Part shown: in pieces, positions 35,667 to 45,569 of the stretch
Layout: each line of letters opens with the position of its first letter
Numbering within the stretch: position 1 is the stretch's first letter
Assembly: GCF_021462265.1 (NCBI RefSeq)
Contig: NZ_JAJONF010000043.1
Span: 1 to 64,000, forward strand
Length of the DNA: 64,000 bases
Direction: 5' to 3'
DNA from: Streptomyces shenzhenensis
GTDB lineage: Bacteria; Actinomycetota; Actinomycetes; Streptomycetales; Streptomycetaceae
Made by a program: the position numbers and the translations under genes
The notes under the pieces: model-generated
Seen by the model: the letters and a program-made list of their open reading frames with translations, nothing else
Databases searched by the model: none
What the model was told of the DNA's origin: nothing

Positions 35667-35987
35667 TCAGGGTGTGATGTCCAGCAGTGTGATTTTCCCT
35701 TGTGCGTCGCGTTCGAAGGTGAAGCGGAGGGTGACCGGGCTGCCGGGGAAGGCGCCGGAAACCTCGGCGACGGCCTGACATGCGGTGGCTGTGCCCCTGA
35801 CGTCGCGGAGGCCGTAGCGCACGGGCGGGAGCTCGGTGCGCCAGCGGCGTACCGCTCTGAGCCCTTCATGGCTGTGGCCGTCGTCGTGTACGACGATGTC
35901 GTCGTCGAAGAGCGCGAAGTAGCGCGCGCGGTCGGGATCGGTCGCCGCGGCGAAGTACTCCTCGGCGAATTCCTGGACGTCTTGCAT
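35667..35987 (-). CDS. SnoaL-like (NTF2-fold) protein
   Basis: A 106-residue protein with the NTF2 fold pattern. It has an N-terminal helix (FAEEYFAAATDPDRARYFAL), FDDDIVVHDDG, and a C-terminal sheet (VTLRFTFERDAQGKITLLDI). SnoaL-like proteins include small isomerases/cyclases and unknowns. It starts about 30 bp after the SDR gene ends, and both are read on the minus strand, so they form a likely SDR-SnoaL(-MerR) operon. Confidence 0.8.
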   Translation of the reverse strand: MQDVQEFAEEYFAAATDPDRARYFALFDDDIVVHDDGHSHEGLRAVRRWRTELPPVRYGLRDVRGTATACQAVAEVSGAFPGSPVTLRFTFERDAQGKITLLDITP

Positions 35988-36019
35988 GGTCTTTTCCCGT
36001 GGGGTGAAGGATTTGCTGG

Positions 36020-36793
36020 TCAGAGGGTGCGGATGGTGCCGCCGTCGACGATGTGCTCGGCGGCGGTGATCGCACTCGCCCGGTCCGAGACCAGGAAGGT
36101 GATCAGCTCGGCCACCTCGTCCGGCTCGGCGGGCCGTCCCAGCGGGATGCCGCCGAGGACCTGCATCAGGTTGTCGAGGGCAGCCTCGCGGGTGATGCCT
36201 CCCTCGCTCATCCGGCGTGCGAGGAGGTGCTCGGCACCGTCGGTGCGGATGAAGCCCGGGGCGACCGAATTGACTCTGACCCCACTCGGCGCCACCTCGT
36301 TTGCGAGCCCCTTGCTGTAGGTGGCCAGGGCGCTTTTGGCCGCCGCGTACGCCAGTGTCGAGTCGTGCAACGGCATGCGGCGCTGGATCGAGGTCACGTG
36401 GACGACCGCGCCTGACCCGCGGGCCGCCATCCTGGGGACCAGCGCTCGGTCCAGCCGGACCGCCGGGAGCAGGTTGAGTGCGAGTTCCTCCTCCCACGAC
36501 TGGTCGTCGAGAGCCGCGTACCCGCCGGCCGGGGCGCGGGAGCCGCCCGTGACATGCACCAGGACGTCCGGGACACCGATGAGCTCGGCCACTGCCGTGG
36601 CCGCCGACGCGGCTCCGTCGGGGGTGCTCAGGTCGGCCTGGACGAAGAGAACGTCGGCGGTCTTCGGCGGAGTACGGGCGATGGTGACCACCTCGGCCCC
36701 GGCGTCTCGGAGCCGGCGCGCTGTCGCCAGCCCGGTTCCCTTGCTGCCGCCCGCCACCACGGCGCGACGTCCATCGAGATCATTGCTGTTCAT
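36020..36793 (-). CDS. Short-chain dehydrogenase/reductase
   Basis: A 257-residue classical SDR. Cofactor motif AGGSKGTGLA (the TGxxxGxG position), Asp in QADLSTPDG, and the catalytic Ser in VVHVTSIQ with YAAAK. The usual NNAG motif reads HVTGGS. The C-terminus is complete (AEHIVDGG). It is first in a minus-strand unit with the SnoaL-like protein. Substrate unknown. Confidence 0.9.
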   Translation of the reverse strand: MNSNDLDGRRAVVAGGSKGTGLATARRLRDAGAEVVTIARTPPKTADVLFVQADLSTPDGAASAATAVAELIGVPDVLVHVTGGSRAPAGGYAALDDQSWEEELALNLLPAVRLDRALVPRMAARGSGAVVHVTSIQRRMPLHDSTLAYAAAKSALATYSKGLANEVAPSGVRVNSVAPGFIRTDGAEHLLARRMSEGGITREAALDNLMQVLGGIPLGRPAEPDEVAELITFLVSDRASAITAAEHIVDGGTIRTL

Positions 36794-37173
36794 GTCTGCG
36801 ACCTTGGACCCTCCCTCGGGGAGAGGGTCAAGACGGGCCGCATGACCGCGTTCAGGCAGCGGCGAACATCGTCACTTTCGTCCCGCCGTGGCGAGACACG
36901 GGAACTGGCGGAGGCACACGGCGGCGCGGGTCGGCCGACGTGGAACCCCGTCACGGCCGATCGCTGGCAGGGTTTCCGCGGCCGAGCCCTGTCAGCGGGG
37001 CCGATCAGATGGCCGAGGCCGTCTCCTGCCTGTGGCGTCCCAGGCTCCCGTTGCGACGGGCGGGGCGCCTGAAGGCGCTCCGCCGCCGGCTGGGGTCGAA
37101 GAGCGGTGTCTTGCCCGCGGTATCCAACGCTCCAGGGCGGCACCAGAGGCGGAGTGGAAGCCCAGCCCCATGG
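36794..37173. other. Gap without a recognised gene
   Basis: About 380 bp between the SDR start and the end of the MFS gene, both on the minus strand. It should carry the SDR promoter. No convincing gene, repeat or hairpin was seen. Confidence 0.35.
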
Positions 37174-38454
37174 TCATGTCGACCGTCGGGGTGGCCGATA
37201 CGGTTCCGCCTGATGCCGCGACCTGTTTCCCTTCACACTCGGTGAACTCGTTGGCGTGGACTTGGCTGACATGTCGGGTGAGGAGTCGCGCAGGCCGCCG
37301 AGCGCCAGGACCGTCATCGCCACCGCGGCCCCCGCCGCCACACCGAAACCGCCGTGCGCGCCGCCACCGGCGTCCACCACTCGACCTGCGACCGCCGCGG
37401 CGCCTGCTGTTCCTGCCGCGCTTGCGGAGTTGCCCCAGGTGAACGCTTGGGTGAGGGCGGCGCGCGGGACCGCCGACTCGATGCGGACGGAGGAAAGGAT
37501 CAGCAGGACCGGCACGACGAGTCCGGCCACGGCAAGGGTGGCGCCGACCGTGAGAGGGGCATCGATGAGAGTCAGCGGGAGGATCGCGACGGCGAGGAAG
37601 GCGGCGGCTGCGGCCTGGCGGCGCTGGGGCGAGCCGCCGCGACGCCATGCTCCATAGGCCCAGCCGCCCACCAGACTGGTGCAGTTGAAGGCGGAAAAGA
37701 GCAGTGCTGCCGTGTCCGGTGTGCCGCGTCCGACGGCGTACGCGGTGACGGACACCTGCATCGCGCCGAAGAACACCCCGAGCGCAAGGCCGAGCGCGAC
37801 CTGCCGCAGGAACGGGAAGCGGAGCAGGGCGCGTTTGGCGTGCCGGCGTTCGGCGCGGCCGGTGAGGGGCGGCACGGTGCGGCGCTGGGCGGCGAGGGCG
37901 AGCCCGCCCCCGACGACGAGTGTGGCGGCGAGCAGCATCCCGGCGCCCGGGTGGCCCGCCGCGCCGAGGACGCTCACCAGGGCCGGGCCGGCCAGGTAGG
38001 ACACGCCGTTGGCGAGGGCCTCCAGGGCGAAGGCCGTGGGCAGCGCGGCAGCCCGTTCGCCGGCCAGCAGGGCGGACCAGCGAGCGGCGGACAGGGCGCT
38101 GAGCTGGGGCAGCGTTGCCCCGACGAGTACCCCGGCGACGAGGTCCGGAACGGTGGCGGCGAGCAGCAGCGCCACGGCCACGGCATGTGCGCCCAGCGCG
38201 CAGTAAAGCACCCGTGCCTGTCCGAACCGATCGACAAGTCGTCCGATCTGGGGCCCGGCGACGGCGTCCGCGACAGCGAATCCGCCGGTGACGAGACCGG
38301 CGGCGGCATACGACCCTGTGCGGGCGTGCACCAGCCAGACGATGCCGATCCCCGTCATGGCGATACCCACACGCCCGACAACGGAGGGGAGGAAGAAGGC
38401 CGCGGCACCCTGAGTGCGCAGCAGGGTCCGGTACTTCACAGACGCCGAGGGCAC
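37174..38454 (-). CDS. MFS transporter
   Basis: A 426-residue major facilitator. It has about 12 hydrophobic segments, a loop GPQIGRLVDRFGQARV between helices 2 and 3, and a charged central loop (RAERRHAKRALLRFPFLRQ). The C-terminal 45 residues are polar and Ser/Pro/Arg-rich. GTG 38454 has GAAAGGGA 6 nt upstream. It is probably a drug or metabolite exporter; it has no operon partner visible. Confidence 0.85.
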   Translation of the reverse strand: MPSASVKYRTLLRTQGAAAFFLPSVVGRVGIAMTGIGIVWLVHARTGSYAAAGLVTGGFAVADAVAGPQIGRLVDRFGQARVLYCALGAHAVAVALLLAATVPDLVAGVLVGATLPQLSALSAARWSALLAGERAAALPTAFALEALANGVSYLAGPALVSVLGAAGHPGAGMLLAATLVVGGGLALAAQRRTVPPLTGRAERRHAKRALLRFPFLRQVALGLALGVFFGAMQVSVTAYAVGRGTPDTAALLFSAFNCTSLVGGWAYGAWRRGGSPQRRQAAAAAFLAVAILPLTLIDAPLTVGATLAVAGLVVPVLLILSSVRIESAVPRAALTQAFTWGNSASAAGTAGAAAVAGRVVDAGGGAHGGFGVAAGAAVAMTVLALGGLRDSSPDMSAKSTPTSSPSVKGNRSRHQAEPYRPPRRST

Positions 38455-38829
38455 GGCGCATCCCTTTCGCTGCCCGGCGGGACGCGCCATGCGGGGTCGT
38501 CGGCGTCCGGATACGGCGACCCGCGGCTGCGCCTGAAGCCGTCCAGTAGCGGCGTGGAGCGGGGACGCGCACCCCACACCGACTCCGTCACCGGGCAGAT
38601 GTCATGCGGTAGTTGCTGACCTTCTTCGAGCGTAGAGGAACGGCACGCAGAAACGAACAGGGTGCGGGTCTTGTGGCGTGAGGGGCCTTGTATTACGCGT
38701 GGCCTGTCGCGATGCCTTCCGCACCCCACCAGGCGAGGATCCGAAGTGCCTCTTCGGACGGGTTGCCCGGAGCGGCGGTCAGTACCACGCTGGTTCCTCT
38801 GTTGTGGGATCAGGACTGATGCCGAAGGA

Positions 38830-39035
38830 CCGTTCGTCACGTTGCCGCCCTGGAGGCGAGTCGGCCCCCAGCTCCGTGAACACGTTGTCCGGCAACGCCC
38901 GCGAGCCCTCGATGGCATGACCCTTGCCCCGAGCCGTCTGCCGCAGCCGGTAGCCGAGTTCGACCTCGTCCAGTGGGCCCTCCGGCTCGGGACGCAGGAC
39001 GAACCAGCCGATGAACGCGCGCCGTCCTCTCGTGC
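38830..39035 (-). pseudogene. GNAT acetyltransferase remnant
   Basis: On the minus strand one frame reads FIGWFVLRPEPEG, DEVELGYRLRQTARGKGHA, IEGSRAL and VFTELG. This is the core of a RimJ-type GNAT. The N-terminus is missing, the C-terminus runs into unrelated sequence, and motif A carries changes. The flanks (38455-38830) hold no other recognised gene. Confidence 0.65.
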
Positions 39036-39085
39036 GCGGCGGAGGGACCGAGGTCCTCGCCCCACTTCTCGTAGCCGGCGTCGTA

Positions 39086-40846
39086 TCACTCGGTGCGCGG
39101 GACGTTCCATGCGATTCCGTGAGCGACGTCCAGCACCATCAGTGCCGACCGGGCCTCTACGGCTGATGCCGCGTCGCGCAGATCCATCCCGGTCAGTGTT
39201 TCGATGCGGCGTAGCCGCTGGCTGATGGTGTTGGGGTGCACCATCAGCGCCTGTGCGGTCGCCTGGCGGTCCAGGCGATGCGCCAGGTGCGCTCGCAGGG
39301 TGGCCATCAGAGAGGTGCCGTGCTGGTCGTCGTGCCGGATGAGGGGGCCCAGTGTGCGGTCGGCGTAACTGCGCAGGGGGGCCGGGTCGCCGAGTTGCAG
39401 GAGGAGGCCTGCCACGCCCAGCCCCTCCAGGGTGATCACGCCCGCGTTGTGCTCCTGGCGGCCGGCTACGGCCAGGGCGCCTCGGGCCGTTCGGTAGGCC
39501 TCGGCGAACTTGCTGTCGGTGAGTTCGGAAACGGCGATGGTCACGGAGGAGACTCCCGCCGTCGTCGAGATGGCTCTGCGCAGGGTCTCGGCGATCTGCG
39601 GCCCCTGATCGGGACCGGTCGCGGGCACGGGCCACAGGGCCACGATCGCCTCCTGGTGCTGGCTGACGAGGGGCCGCGGGGTGATGGTGGACGCCAGCCG
39701 GTTCGCCTCGTCCGCGGCGCGCCGGAGGGTTCGGGCCGTGCTGCCCTGCCCGGTGGTGTCGATGCGTGCGACCAGCGCGCAGTGGGTGCGCGTCAGATCG
39801 TGGCCGAGCAGCCGGGCGCGGTGGAGGAGGGCCTCCGAGCGCGGGTCGGCGCCGGTGAGCAGCTCGGCCAGCAGTTCACCGCGCAGGTTCTGCTCGACCT
39901 CCAGCGCCGTGCGCCGCCGGAGCAGTTCGAGCGAGAGCACCACCGAGGCATGCTCCAGCGCCCGGCGGTCCAGCGTCGCCAGGGGCCCTCGACGGCCGGG
40001 TAGCCAGACCCGCGCGGGCACCTCGCCGAACAGGACGACATCGGCCACGATGTGGCCGTCCTGCTCGCGGACCAGGTCGGTGCCCGGTCCCGGCGCGGTC
40101 GCCGGCCAGCCGGCGACAGGAGGCTCCGCCGGGGGGCCGGCCGCGGCGAGCACCTCACCCCGCGCCTCCTGCAGGAGCACTGCCGTGTCGAGCAGGTCAT
40201 GGAGGGCGGCGGCGATCCCCTGTATGCCGCCCGAGCGGACAGCCACCCGAAGCAGGCGCTCGTGGATCTCCTCCGAGCGCGACACGAGGTCGTGCTGCCG
40301 GCGCAGGTCCTCGACGAGCCGGGCGGAGGTGATGGCGATCGCCGCGTGCTCGGCGAGCAGCTGCAGCCGCCCGATTTCCTCGGGACCGAATGTGTGCAGC
40401 GCGGACCGGTAGCTGTTGAGCGTCCCGATCACACCGGACGCGGTGACCAGGGGCACCGACAGCATGGAACGGTAGTCCTGGTCGTGTGCGACGCCGCCCC
40501 AGATGAAGCCGGGCTCGCGCGAGATGTCCTTGACCGCGGCCGGACGGCCCGAACGGTAGGCCCGGCTCGACGGTGCGCCGGTGAGCGCGTCGTCCTCCAG
40601 CGGGACCGGGTGATCGGAGTTGACCCGGGCGACGTAGGTGGCCGACAACCCGCTCCAGGCGGCGATCACGAGGTTGCGTTCCTCGGCGTCGGGCAGCAGG
40701 ACGCCGCAGAAGTCGAGGCCCAGTAAATGCCGGGCGGTCGAAGCGACGAGGTCGAGGACCTCACGGAGTCCCCGGCCGGCGTTCACGGCCGAGGTCAGCG
40801 TGCCGATCGCGGTAAGCCAGCTGTGCAGCTCCTGTTCATCCTCCAC
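39086..40846 (-). CDS. PucR-type regulator with GAF domain
   Basis: A 586-residue regulator. It has a GAF sensor domain (about 20-175, with GVLLPDAEERNLVIAAWSGL and SVPLVTASGVIGTLNSY), a GGDEF-like/CdaR middle domain, and a C-terminal PucR helix-turn-helix (about 525-575: LDRQATAQALMVHPNTISQRL). Family members control catabolic genes in response to the substrate. It is divergent from the aldehyde dehydrogenase operon at 40974 and is very probably its regulator. Confidence 0.92.
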   Translation of the reverse strand: MEDEQELHSWLTAIGTLTSAVNAGRGLREVLDLVASTARHLLGLDFCGVLLPDAEERNLVIAAWSGLSATYVARVNSDHPVPLEDDALTGAPSSRAYRSGRPAAVKDISREPGFIWGGVAHDQDYRSMLSVPLVTASGVIGTLNSYRSALHTFGPEEIGRLQLLAEHAAIAITSARLVEDLRRQHDLVSRSEEIHERLLRVAVRSGGIQGIAAALHDLLDTAVLLQEARGEVLAAAGPPAEPPVAGWPATAPGPGTDLVREQDGHIVADVVLFGEVPARVWLPGRRGPLATLDRRALEHASVVLSLELLRRRTALEVEQNLRGELLAELLTGADPRSEALLHRARLLGHDLTRTHCALVARIDTTGQGSTARTLRRAADEANRLASTITPRPLVSQHQEAIVALWPVPATGPDQGPQIAETLRRAISTTAGVSSVTIAVSELTDSKFAEAYRTARGALAVAGRQEHNAGVITLEGLGVAGLLLQLGDPAPLRSYADRTLGPLIRHDDQHGTSLMATLRAHLAHRLDRQATAQALMVHPNTISQRLRRIETLTGMDLRDAASAVEARSALMVLDVAHGIAWNVPRTE

Positions 40847-40973
40847 GGCCAGTGAGTGTCGCCGAGAACACTCCCACTGTCGAACTGTGTCGGCTGTGAC
40901 ATATCAGACGCCCTCGCGCATGGGTCAGACTCCGAGGACTCACCCCGTCGGATCAGTCCCAGAAAGGGCCGGA
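40847..40973. promoter_or_regulatory. Divergent promoter region of the catabolic operon
   Basis: The 127 bp between the PucR-type gene and the aldehyde dehydrogenase gene must hold both promoters. Short inverted patterns (GTGT...ACAC near 40856-40871, TGTC...GACA near 40882-40902) may be part of the regulator's site. No clear promoter boxes were assigned. Confidence 0.4.
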
Positions 40974-42464
40974 ATGTCGATGATGACTTCTTCGCCGCCC
41001 AGTTACGCGAACGTCGCAGCGGGCCAGGAGCGCCCCGTGATCAACCCGGCCACCGGGAGCATCATCCGCACCGTGGCGGACAGCTCCATCGCCGAGGTCG
41101 ACGCGGCCGTCACCCGTGCCCGTGCGGCCTTCCTGGACGGTCCGTGGCCCGCGATGAGCCGCACGGCGCGCGGCCGGCTGCTGCTGCGGGTCGCGGATGT
41201 GATCGAGGACGCGGCCGAGAGTCTTTACCGGCTGGAGACACAGAACAACGGCCGGCCGGTCACCGAGACGCGGGCGCAGCTGTCGAGAGTGCCGGAATGG
41301 TTCCGCTACAACGCGGGACTGCTGGCCGCTCAGCGCAACGCCGTACTGCCCTCGGACGGGCCCTACCTGACCTACCAGCGCCGGGCGCCCCTCGGTGTCT
41401 GCGGAATCATCACGCCGTTCAACCACCCGCTGCTGATCCTGGCCCGCAGCCTCTCCGCGGCGCTGGCCACGGGCAACACCGTGGTGGTCAAGCCGTCGGA
41501 GACCACGCCCCTGTCCACTCTGGCGTTGACCGAACTGCTGCAGAAGGCGTGTGTCCCCGACGGCGTGGTGAACGTGGTGACCGGCGGCCGCGCGGTGGGG
41601 GAGCGGCTGACCGGGCATCCGGGCATCGCCAAGATCACCCTGACCGGCGGGACCGAGGCCGGGCGCGCGGCCGCCGTCGCCACCGCGCAGCGGTTCGCGC
41701 GGGTGACCGCCGAGCTCGGAGGGAAGACACCGATCGTCGTCTTCGACGACATCGATCCTGTCGTGGCGGCCGAGGGGGCGGCGTTCGCCGCGTTCGTCGC
41801 GGCCGGGCAGTCCTGCGTGGCGGGTTCGCGCTTCCTGGTCCAGCGTGCGAGCTACGACCGTTTCGTCGCGACGCTGGCCCGGCGGGCCGACGCGATCCGC
41901 ATCGGCGACCCGTCCGACCCGGCCACCCAGATCGGCCCCCTGGTCAGCGCGGTCCAGCGCGACAAGGTCCTGGCTCTGATCGAGAAGGGGCGCTCCGAGG
42001 GGGCGCGCGTCGCCGCAGGGGGCGGGGCCCCGGACCTGCCCGCGCCCCTGGACGGCGGGTTCTTCGTCCGTCCGACCGTGCTGGCCGACGCGACGATGGA
42101 CATGCAGGTCGCGCGCGAGGAGATCTTCGGCCCGGTCGCCGTCGTCGTGCCGTTCGACGACGAGGCCGACGCGATCGCGAAGGCCAACGACAACCGGTTC
42201 GGGCTCGGCGCGGGCGTCTGGACACGCGACCTGGCCCGCGGGCACCGGGTGGCGGACCGGATCCAGGCCGGAATGGTGTGGGTCAACGACCACCACCGGC
42301 TCGAACCGTCCCTGCCCTGGGGCGGCATCAAGGAATCCGGTACCGGCCGTGACGCCGGGACCGAGTCCTTCGACGACTTCACCTGGCTGAAGACCGTCGT
42401 GGTGCGCACCGCGGACGACGACGTCGACTGGTACGGCTCCGACGTCCCCGGCCGCCTCAACTGA
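40974..42464 (+). CDS. NAD(P)-dependent aldehyde dehydrogenase
   Basis: A 496-residue ALDH superfamily enzyme with the catalytic Cys281 in GQSCVAG, general base Glu247 in AELGGKTP, the Asn in TPFNHPLL and the EEIFGPV motif. ATG 40974 has AAAGGG upstream; the longer upstream frame lies in the promoter. It heads an operon with a transporter, FAD monooxygenase, cupin and amidohydrolase, so an aromatic or semialdehyde intermediate is the likely substrate. Confidence 0.93.
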   Translation: MSMMTSSPPSYANVAAGQERPVINPATGSIIRTVADSSIAEVDAAVTRARAAFLDGPWPAMSRTARGRLLLRVADVIEDAAESLYRLETQNNGRPVTETRAQLSRVPEWFRYNAGLLAAQRNAVLPSDGPYLTYQRRAPLGVCGIITPFNHPLLILARSLSAALATGNTVVVKPSETTPLSTLALTELLQKACVPDGVVNVVTGGRAVGERLTGHPGIAKITLTGGTEAGRAAAVATAQRFARVTAELGGKTPIVVFDDIDPVVAAEGAAFAAFVAAGQSCVAGSRFLVQRASYDRFVATLARRADAIRIGDPSDPATQIGPLVSAVQRDKVLALIEKGRSEGARVAAGGGAPDLPAPLDGGFFVRPTVLADATMDMQVAREEIFGPVAVVVPFDDEADAIAKANDNRFGLGAGVWTRDLARGHRVADRIQAGMVWVNDHHRLEPSLPWGGIKESGTGRDAGTESFDDFTWLKTVVVRTADDDVDWYGSDVPGRLN

Positions 42465-42507
42465 CCCGACCCACAACCACGTTCGACCGCTGGCAAAGGA
42501 GCCGACC

Positions 42508-43905
42508 ATGTCGAATTCCGGAACCACCATCGCGCCGCCCGCAACCTGGCGCACCGTCATCAACCGCACCCAGTGGCTGGTCCTGGCGGGCACCACGATG
42601 GGCTGGGCCCTGGACGGGTTCGCGGGCAGCCTGTACGCACTGATCCTCGGTCCGGCGATGACCGAACTGCTGCCGCACAGCGGCATCGCCCCCGCCGGCG
42701 AGGCCATCGGCCTCTACGGAGGCCTGACCGTCGCTCTCTTCCTGTTCGGATGGGGCACCGGAGGCATCCTGTTCGGCATCCTCGCCGACTACTTCGGCCG
42801 GGTACGGGTCCTGTCCGCGGGCATCGTCACCTACGCCGTGTTCACCGCACTCGCCGCATTCGCCGACACCTGGTGGCAGTTGGGCCTGCTCCGCTTCATC
42901 GCCGGGCTCGGCTCCGGTGTCGAGGCGCCGGTCGGCGCGGCACTGGTCGCCGAGGTGTGGCGCAACAGCTACCGGGCCCGCGCCTGCGGAGTGATGATGT
43001 CCGGCTACGCGATCGGCTTCTTCCTCGCCGCGCTGTCCTACGCGCTCATCGGCGAACACGGCTGGCGCCTGATGATGGGCATAGCCGTCCTGCCGGCACT
43101 GCTGGTGTACTTCATCCGCCGGCACGTACCGGAGCCGCCGGAGATCCGCAGCACGATCACCGCGCGTCGCGCCCGGCGATCCCGCGGCCACCGCGCAGAA
43201 CAGGACCGTTTCGTACTGGCCCGGTTGCTCACCCCGCCCCTGCTGCGGCCCACCCTGGTCGGCACCGCCCTCGCCACCGGCTCCCTGGTCGCGTTCTGGA
43301 GCGTGTCCACCTGGTACCCGCAGATCATCCGGCAGACGGCCGCGGCCGCCGCGCTGTCCCCGGACGTGGCCAACTCCCGCGTGGCAACCGCCTCCATGCT
43401 GTTCAACGCCGGCGGCGTGCTCGGCTACGCGACCTGGGGCTTCCTCGCCGACGCGATCGGGCGCCGCGGGGCGTTCCTCACCAGCTTCGCGGTCTCCGCG
43501 GCCGGCGTCGGATTCCTCTTCCCCTTCGACCACACCTGGGCGACGTTCCTGGCCGTCATCCCCGTAGCGGGCTTCGGCCTCTACGGCGCCCTGTCCGGAA
43601 TCCTCGTGTACGGACCGGAACTCTTCCCGCCGTCCGTACGCGCCACCGGGATAGCGCTCTACAACGGCATCGGCCGGTACCTGACCGCGTCAGGTCCCCT
43701 GGTCGCCGGCGTCATCGCCGCGTCCTGGTTCGGCGGCGACCTCGGCCTGGCCACCACCTGCGTCGTGGCGGTGGGCCTGCTCGGCGCCTTCGGCCTCCTG
43801 TTCGCCCCCGAAACCCGCGGTCAGGCCCTGCCCACCGACCCCACCCCCGCCGCCGGCCCGGAACCCGCACCGCGGGCCGCGGCCCAACTCGAGGAGACTT
43901 CCTGA
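42508..43905 (+). CDS. MFS transporter, aromatic acid symporter-like
   Basis: A 465-residue MFS protein. It has MGWALDGFAGSLYAL in helix 1 (the DxxD/DGFD-like acid typical of aromatic acid:H+ symporters) and the loop GILADYFGRVRVL between helices 2 and 3. About 12 hydrophobic segments end in a Pro/Ala-rich tail. AAGGAG precedes ATG 42508. Its stop overlaps the next start (TGATG). In this operon it probably imports the growth substrate. Confidence 0.9.
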   Translation: MSNSGTTIAPPATWRTVINRTQWLVLAGTTMGWALDGFAGSLYALILGPAMTELLPHSGIAPAGEAIGLYGGLTVALFLFGWGTGGILFGILADYFGRVRVLSAGIVTYAVFTALAAFADTWWQLGLLRFIAGLGSGVEAPVGAALVAEVWRNSYRARACGVMMSGYAIGFFLAALSYALIGEHGWRLMMGIAVLPALLVYFIRRHVPEPPEIRSTITARRARRSRGHRAEQDRFVLARLLTPPLLRPTLVGTALATGSLVAFWSVSTWYPQIIRQTAAAAALSPDVANSRVATASMLFNAGGVLGYATWGFLADAIGRRGAFLTSFAVSAAGVGFLFPFDHTWATFLAVIPVAGFGLYGALSGILVYGPELFPPSVRATGIALYNGIGRYLTASGPLVAGVIAASWFGGDLGLATTCVVAVGLLGAFGLLFAPETRGQALPTDPTPAAGPEPAPRAAAQLEETS

Positions 43906-45095
43906 TGTCCCCGTACGCCCACGCCCGCGCCCTCGTGATCGGCGGCTCCATCGGCGGGCTGACCACCGCGCTGCTGCTGCGGGACCTCGGTTTCGACGTC
44001 GACGTCTTCGAGCGCACCCCGACGCCCCTGGACGGGCGAGGCGGCGGGATCGTGCTGCAACCCGACACCGTCCGATGGTTCACCGAGCGCAGCGACCAGC
44101 ACCCCGAGAGCCTGTCCACCTCCACCGATCACGTGCAGTACCTCGGCCCCGACAACGAGATCATCCACCGCGAGCAGCGCCGCTGGACCTACACCTCGTG
44201 GGGGACCTTCTACCGCGCCCTGCTCGCCGACTTCGGCACCGAGCGCTACCACCTGGGCGAGTTCGCCTGCGGCCTCACCCAGGACGCCGACCGCGTCAGC
44301 GTCCGGTTCGTCAGCGGACGGACGGCGGAAGCCGAACTGGTGGTCTTCGCCGACGGCATCACGTCCGTCGGCCGCCGGCTGCTCGACCCGGAATCGTCCA
44401 TGGAGTACTCCGGCTACGTCGGCTGGCGAGGCACCGTACCGGAGCGGCAGCTGACGCCGGCGGTGCGGTCGCTGCTGGGCAACGCCATCTCCTACAGCGT
44501 CGTCCCGCACTCGCACATCACGCTCTACCCGATTCCGGGCGAGACCGGCACCGGCCCGCAGGACCGGCTGATGAACTACGTCTGGTACCGCAACGTGCCG
44601 ACCGGCCCGGACCTGGCCGAGCTGCTGATCGACAAGCGCGGCTTCACCGGCACCGTCTCCCTGCACCCCGGCCAGGTCCAGGACCGCTACGTCGACGAGA
44701 TGCGCGCGAGTGCCGCGCAGTTGCTGGCCCCGGCCGCCGCCGAAGTGGTCCTCGGCACCGAACAGCCCTACATACAGGTGGTCTCCGACGTCCGGTCGGC
44801 GAAGATGGCGGACGGCCGGATCGCCCTGCTCGGTGACGCGGCATCCGCCGCGCGCCCGCACGCCGCCGCCGGCACGGCCAAAGCCGCCGCCGACGCATGG
44901 GCCCTGGCCGACGCACTGACCTCCTCCGAGGGCGACATTCCCGCCGCACTGCGCAAATGGGAGCCCGCGCAGCTCGAACTGGCCGCCAGACTGCTGGACC
45001 GGGTCAAGGACATGGGCGAGCGCTCCCAGTTCCACAACACCTGGACACCCGGCGACCCCAGTCTCCGCTTCGGCCTCTACGGCCCAGGCCGCTGA
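43905..45095 (+). CDS. FAD-dependent aromatic monooxygenase
   Basis: A 396-residue class A flavoprotein monooxygenase. Dinucleotide motif VIGGSIGGL, a DG motif in VVFADGITSVGRRLL, and GD motif IALLGDAASAARPHAAAG. The last, with PHAAAGTAKA, resembles 2,6-dihydroxypyridine hydroxylases. It would hydroxylate an aromatic or N-heteroaromatic ring with NAD(P)H and O2. The ATG overlaps the transporter stop, with GAGGAG upstream. The exact substrate is not determined. Confidence 0.9.
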   Translation: MSPYAHARALVIGGSIGGLTTALLLRDLGFDVDVFERTPTPLDGRGGGIVLQPDTVRWFTERSDQHPESLSTSTDHVQYLGPDNEIIHREQRRWTYTSWGTFYRALLADFGTERYHLGEFACGLTQDADRVSVRFVSGRTAEAELVVFADGITSVGRRLLDPESSMEYSGYVGWRGTVPERQLTPAVRSLLGNAISYSVVPHSHITLYPIPGETGTGPQDRLMNYVWYRNVPTGPDLAELLIDKRGFTGTVSLHPGQVQDRYVDEMRASAAQLLAPAAAEVVLGTEQPYIQVVSDVRSAKMADGRIALLGDAASAARPHAAAGTAKAAADAWALADALTSSEGDIPAALRKWEPAQLELAARLLDRVKDMGERSQFHNTWTPGDPSLRFGLYGPGR

Positions 45096-45128
45096 ACACC
45101 CGCCACCCCGCACCCGAAAGGATCCGAG

Positions 45129-45569
45129 ATGACCGGCACCGCATCCCTGTCCGACCTGCCGCTGGCCGGCGAACTCATCGGCAGCGACTTCGAGGGCTGG
45201 AGCCCCGAACTGCGCGCCGAGTTCGACGCCCACGCCCAGGACGGAGCGGTCGGTTCACGGCTGCTCAGCCAGAACGACCGCGTACGCGTCTGGGAGATCC
45301 GCCTCGCGCCCGGCGAGCGCTGGCACGCCCACCGGCACGTGCTGGACTACTTCTGGACCGCGGTGAACGCCGGCCGAAGCCGCCAGCACACCAGCGACGG
45401 CACCACCCGCGACGTTTCCTACGCCGCGGGCGAGACACGGCACTTCACCTTCGCGGCCGGACAGTACCTCCTCCACGACATCGAGAACGTGGGGGACACC
45501 GATCTGGTGTTCACCACCGTCGAGCACCTCGACAGCGCCAACGAGCCGCTTCCGCTGGATCCCGCATGA
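45129..45569 (+). CDS. Cupin-domain protein
   Basis: A 146-residue single-domain cupin. Motif 1 is APGERWHAHRHVLDYFWTAV (metal ligands His-His and a later acidic position), and motif 2 lies near LLHDIENVGDTDLVF. AAAGGA lies upstream of the ATG. Its stop overlaps the amidohydrolase ATG (ATGA). A dioxygenase or metal-dependent isomerase/hydrolase role in the pathway is possible. Confidence 0.85.
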   Translation: MTGTASLSDLPLAGELIGSDFEGWSPELRAEFDAHAQDGAVGSRLLSQNDRVRVWEIRLAPGERWHAHRHVLDYFWTAVNAGRSRQHTSDGTTRDVSYAAGETRHFTFAAGQYLLHDIENVGDTDLVFTTVEHLDSANEPLPLDPA

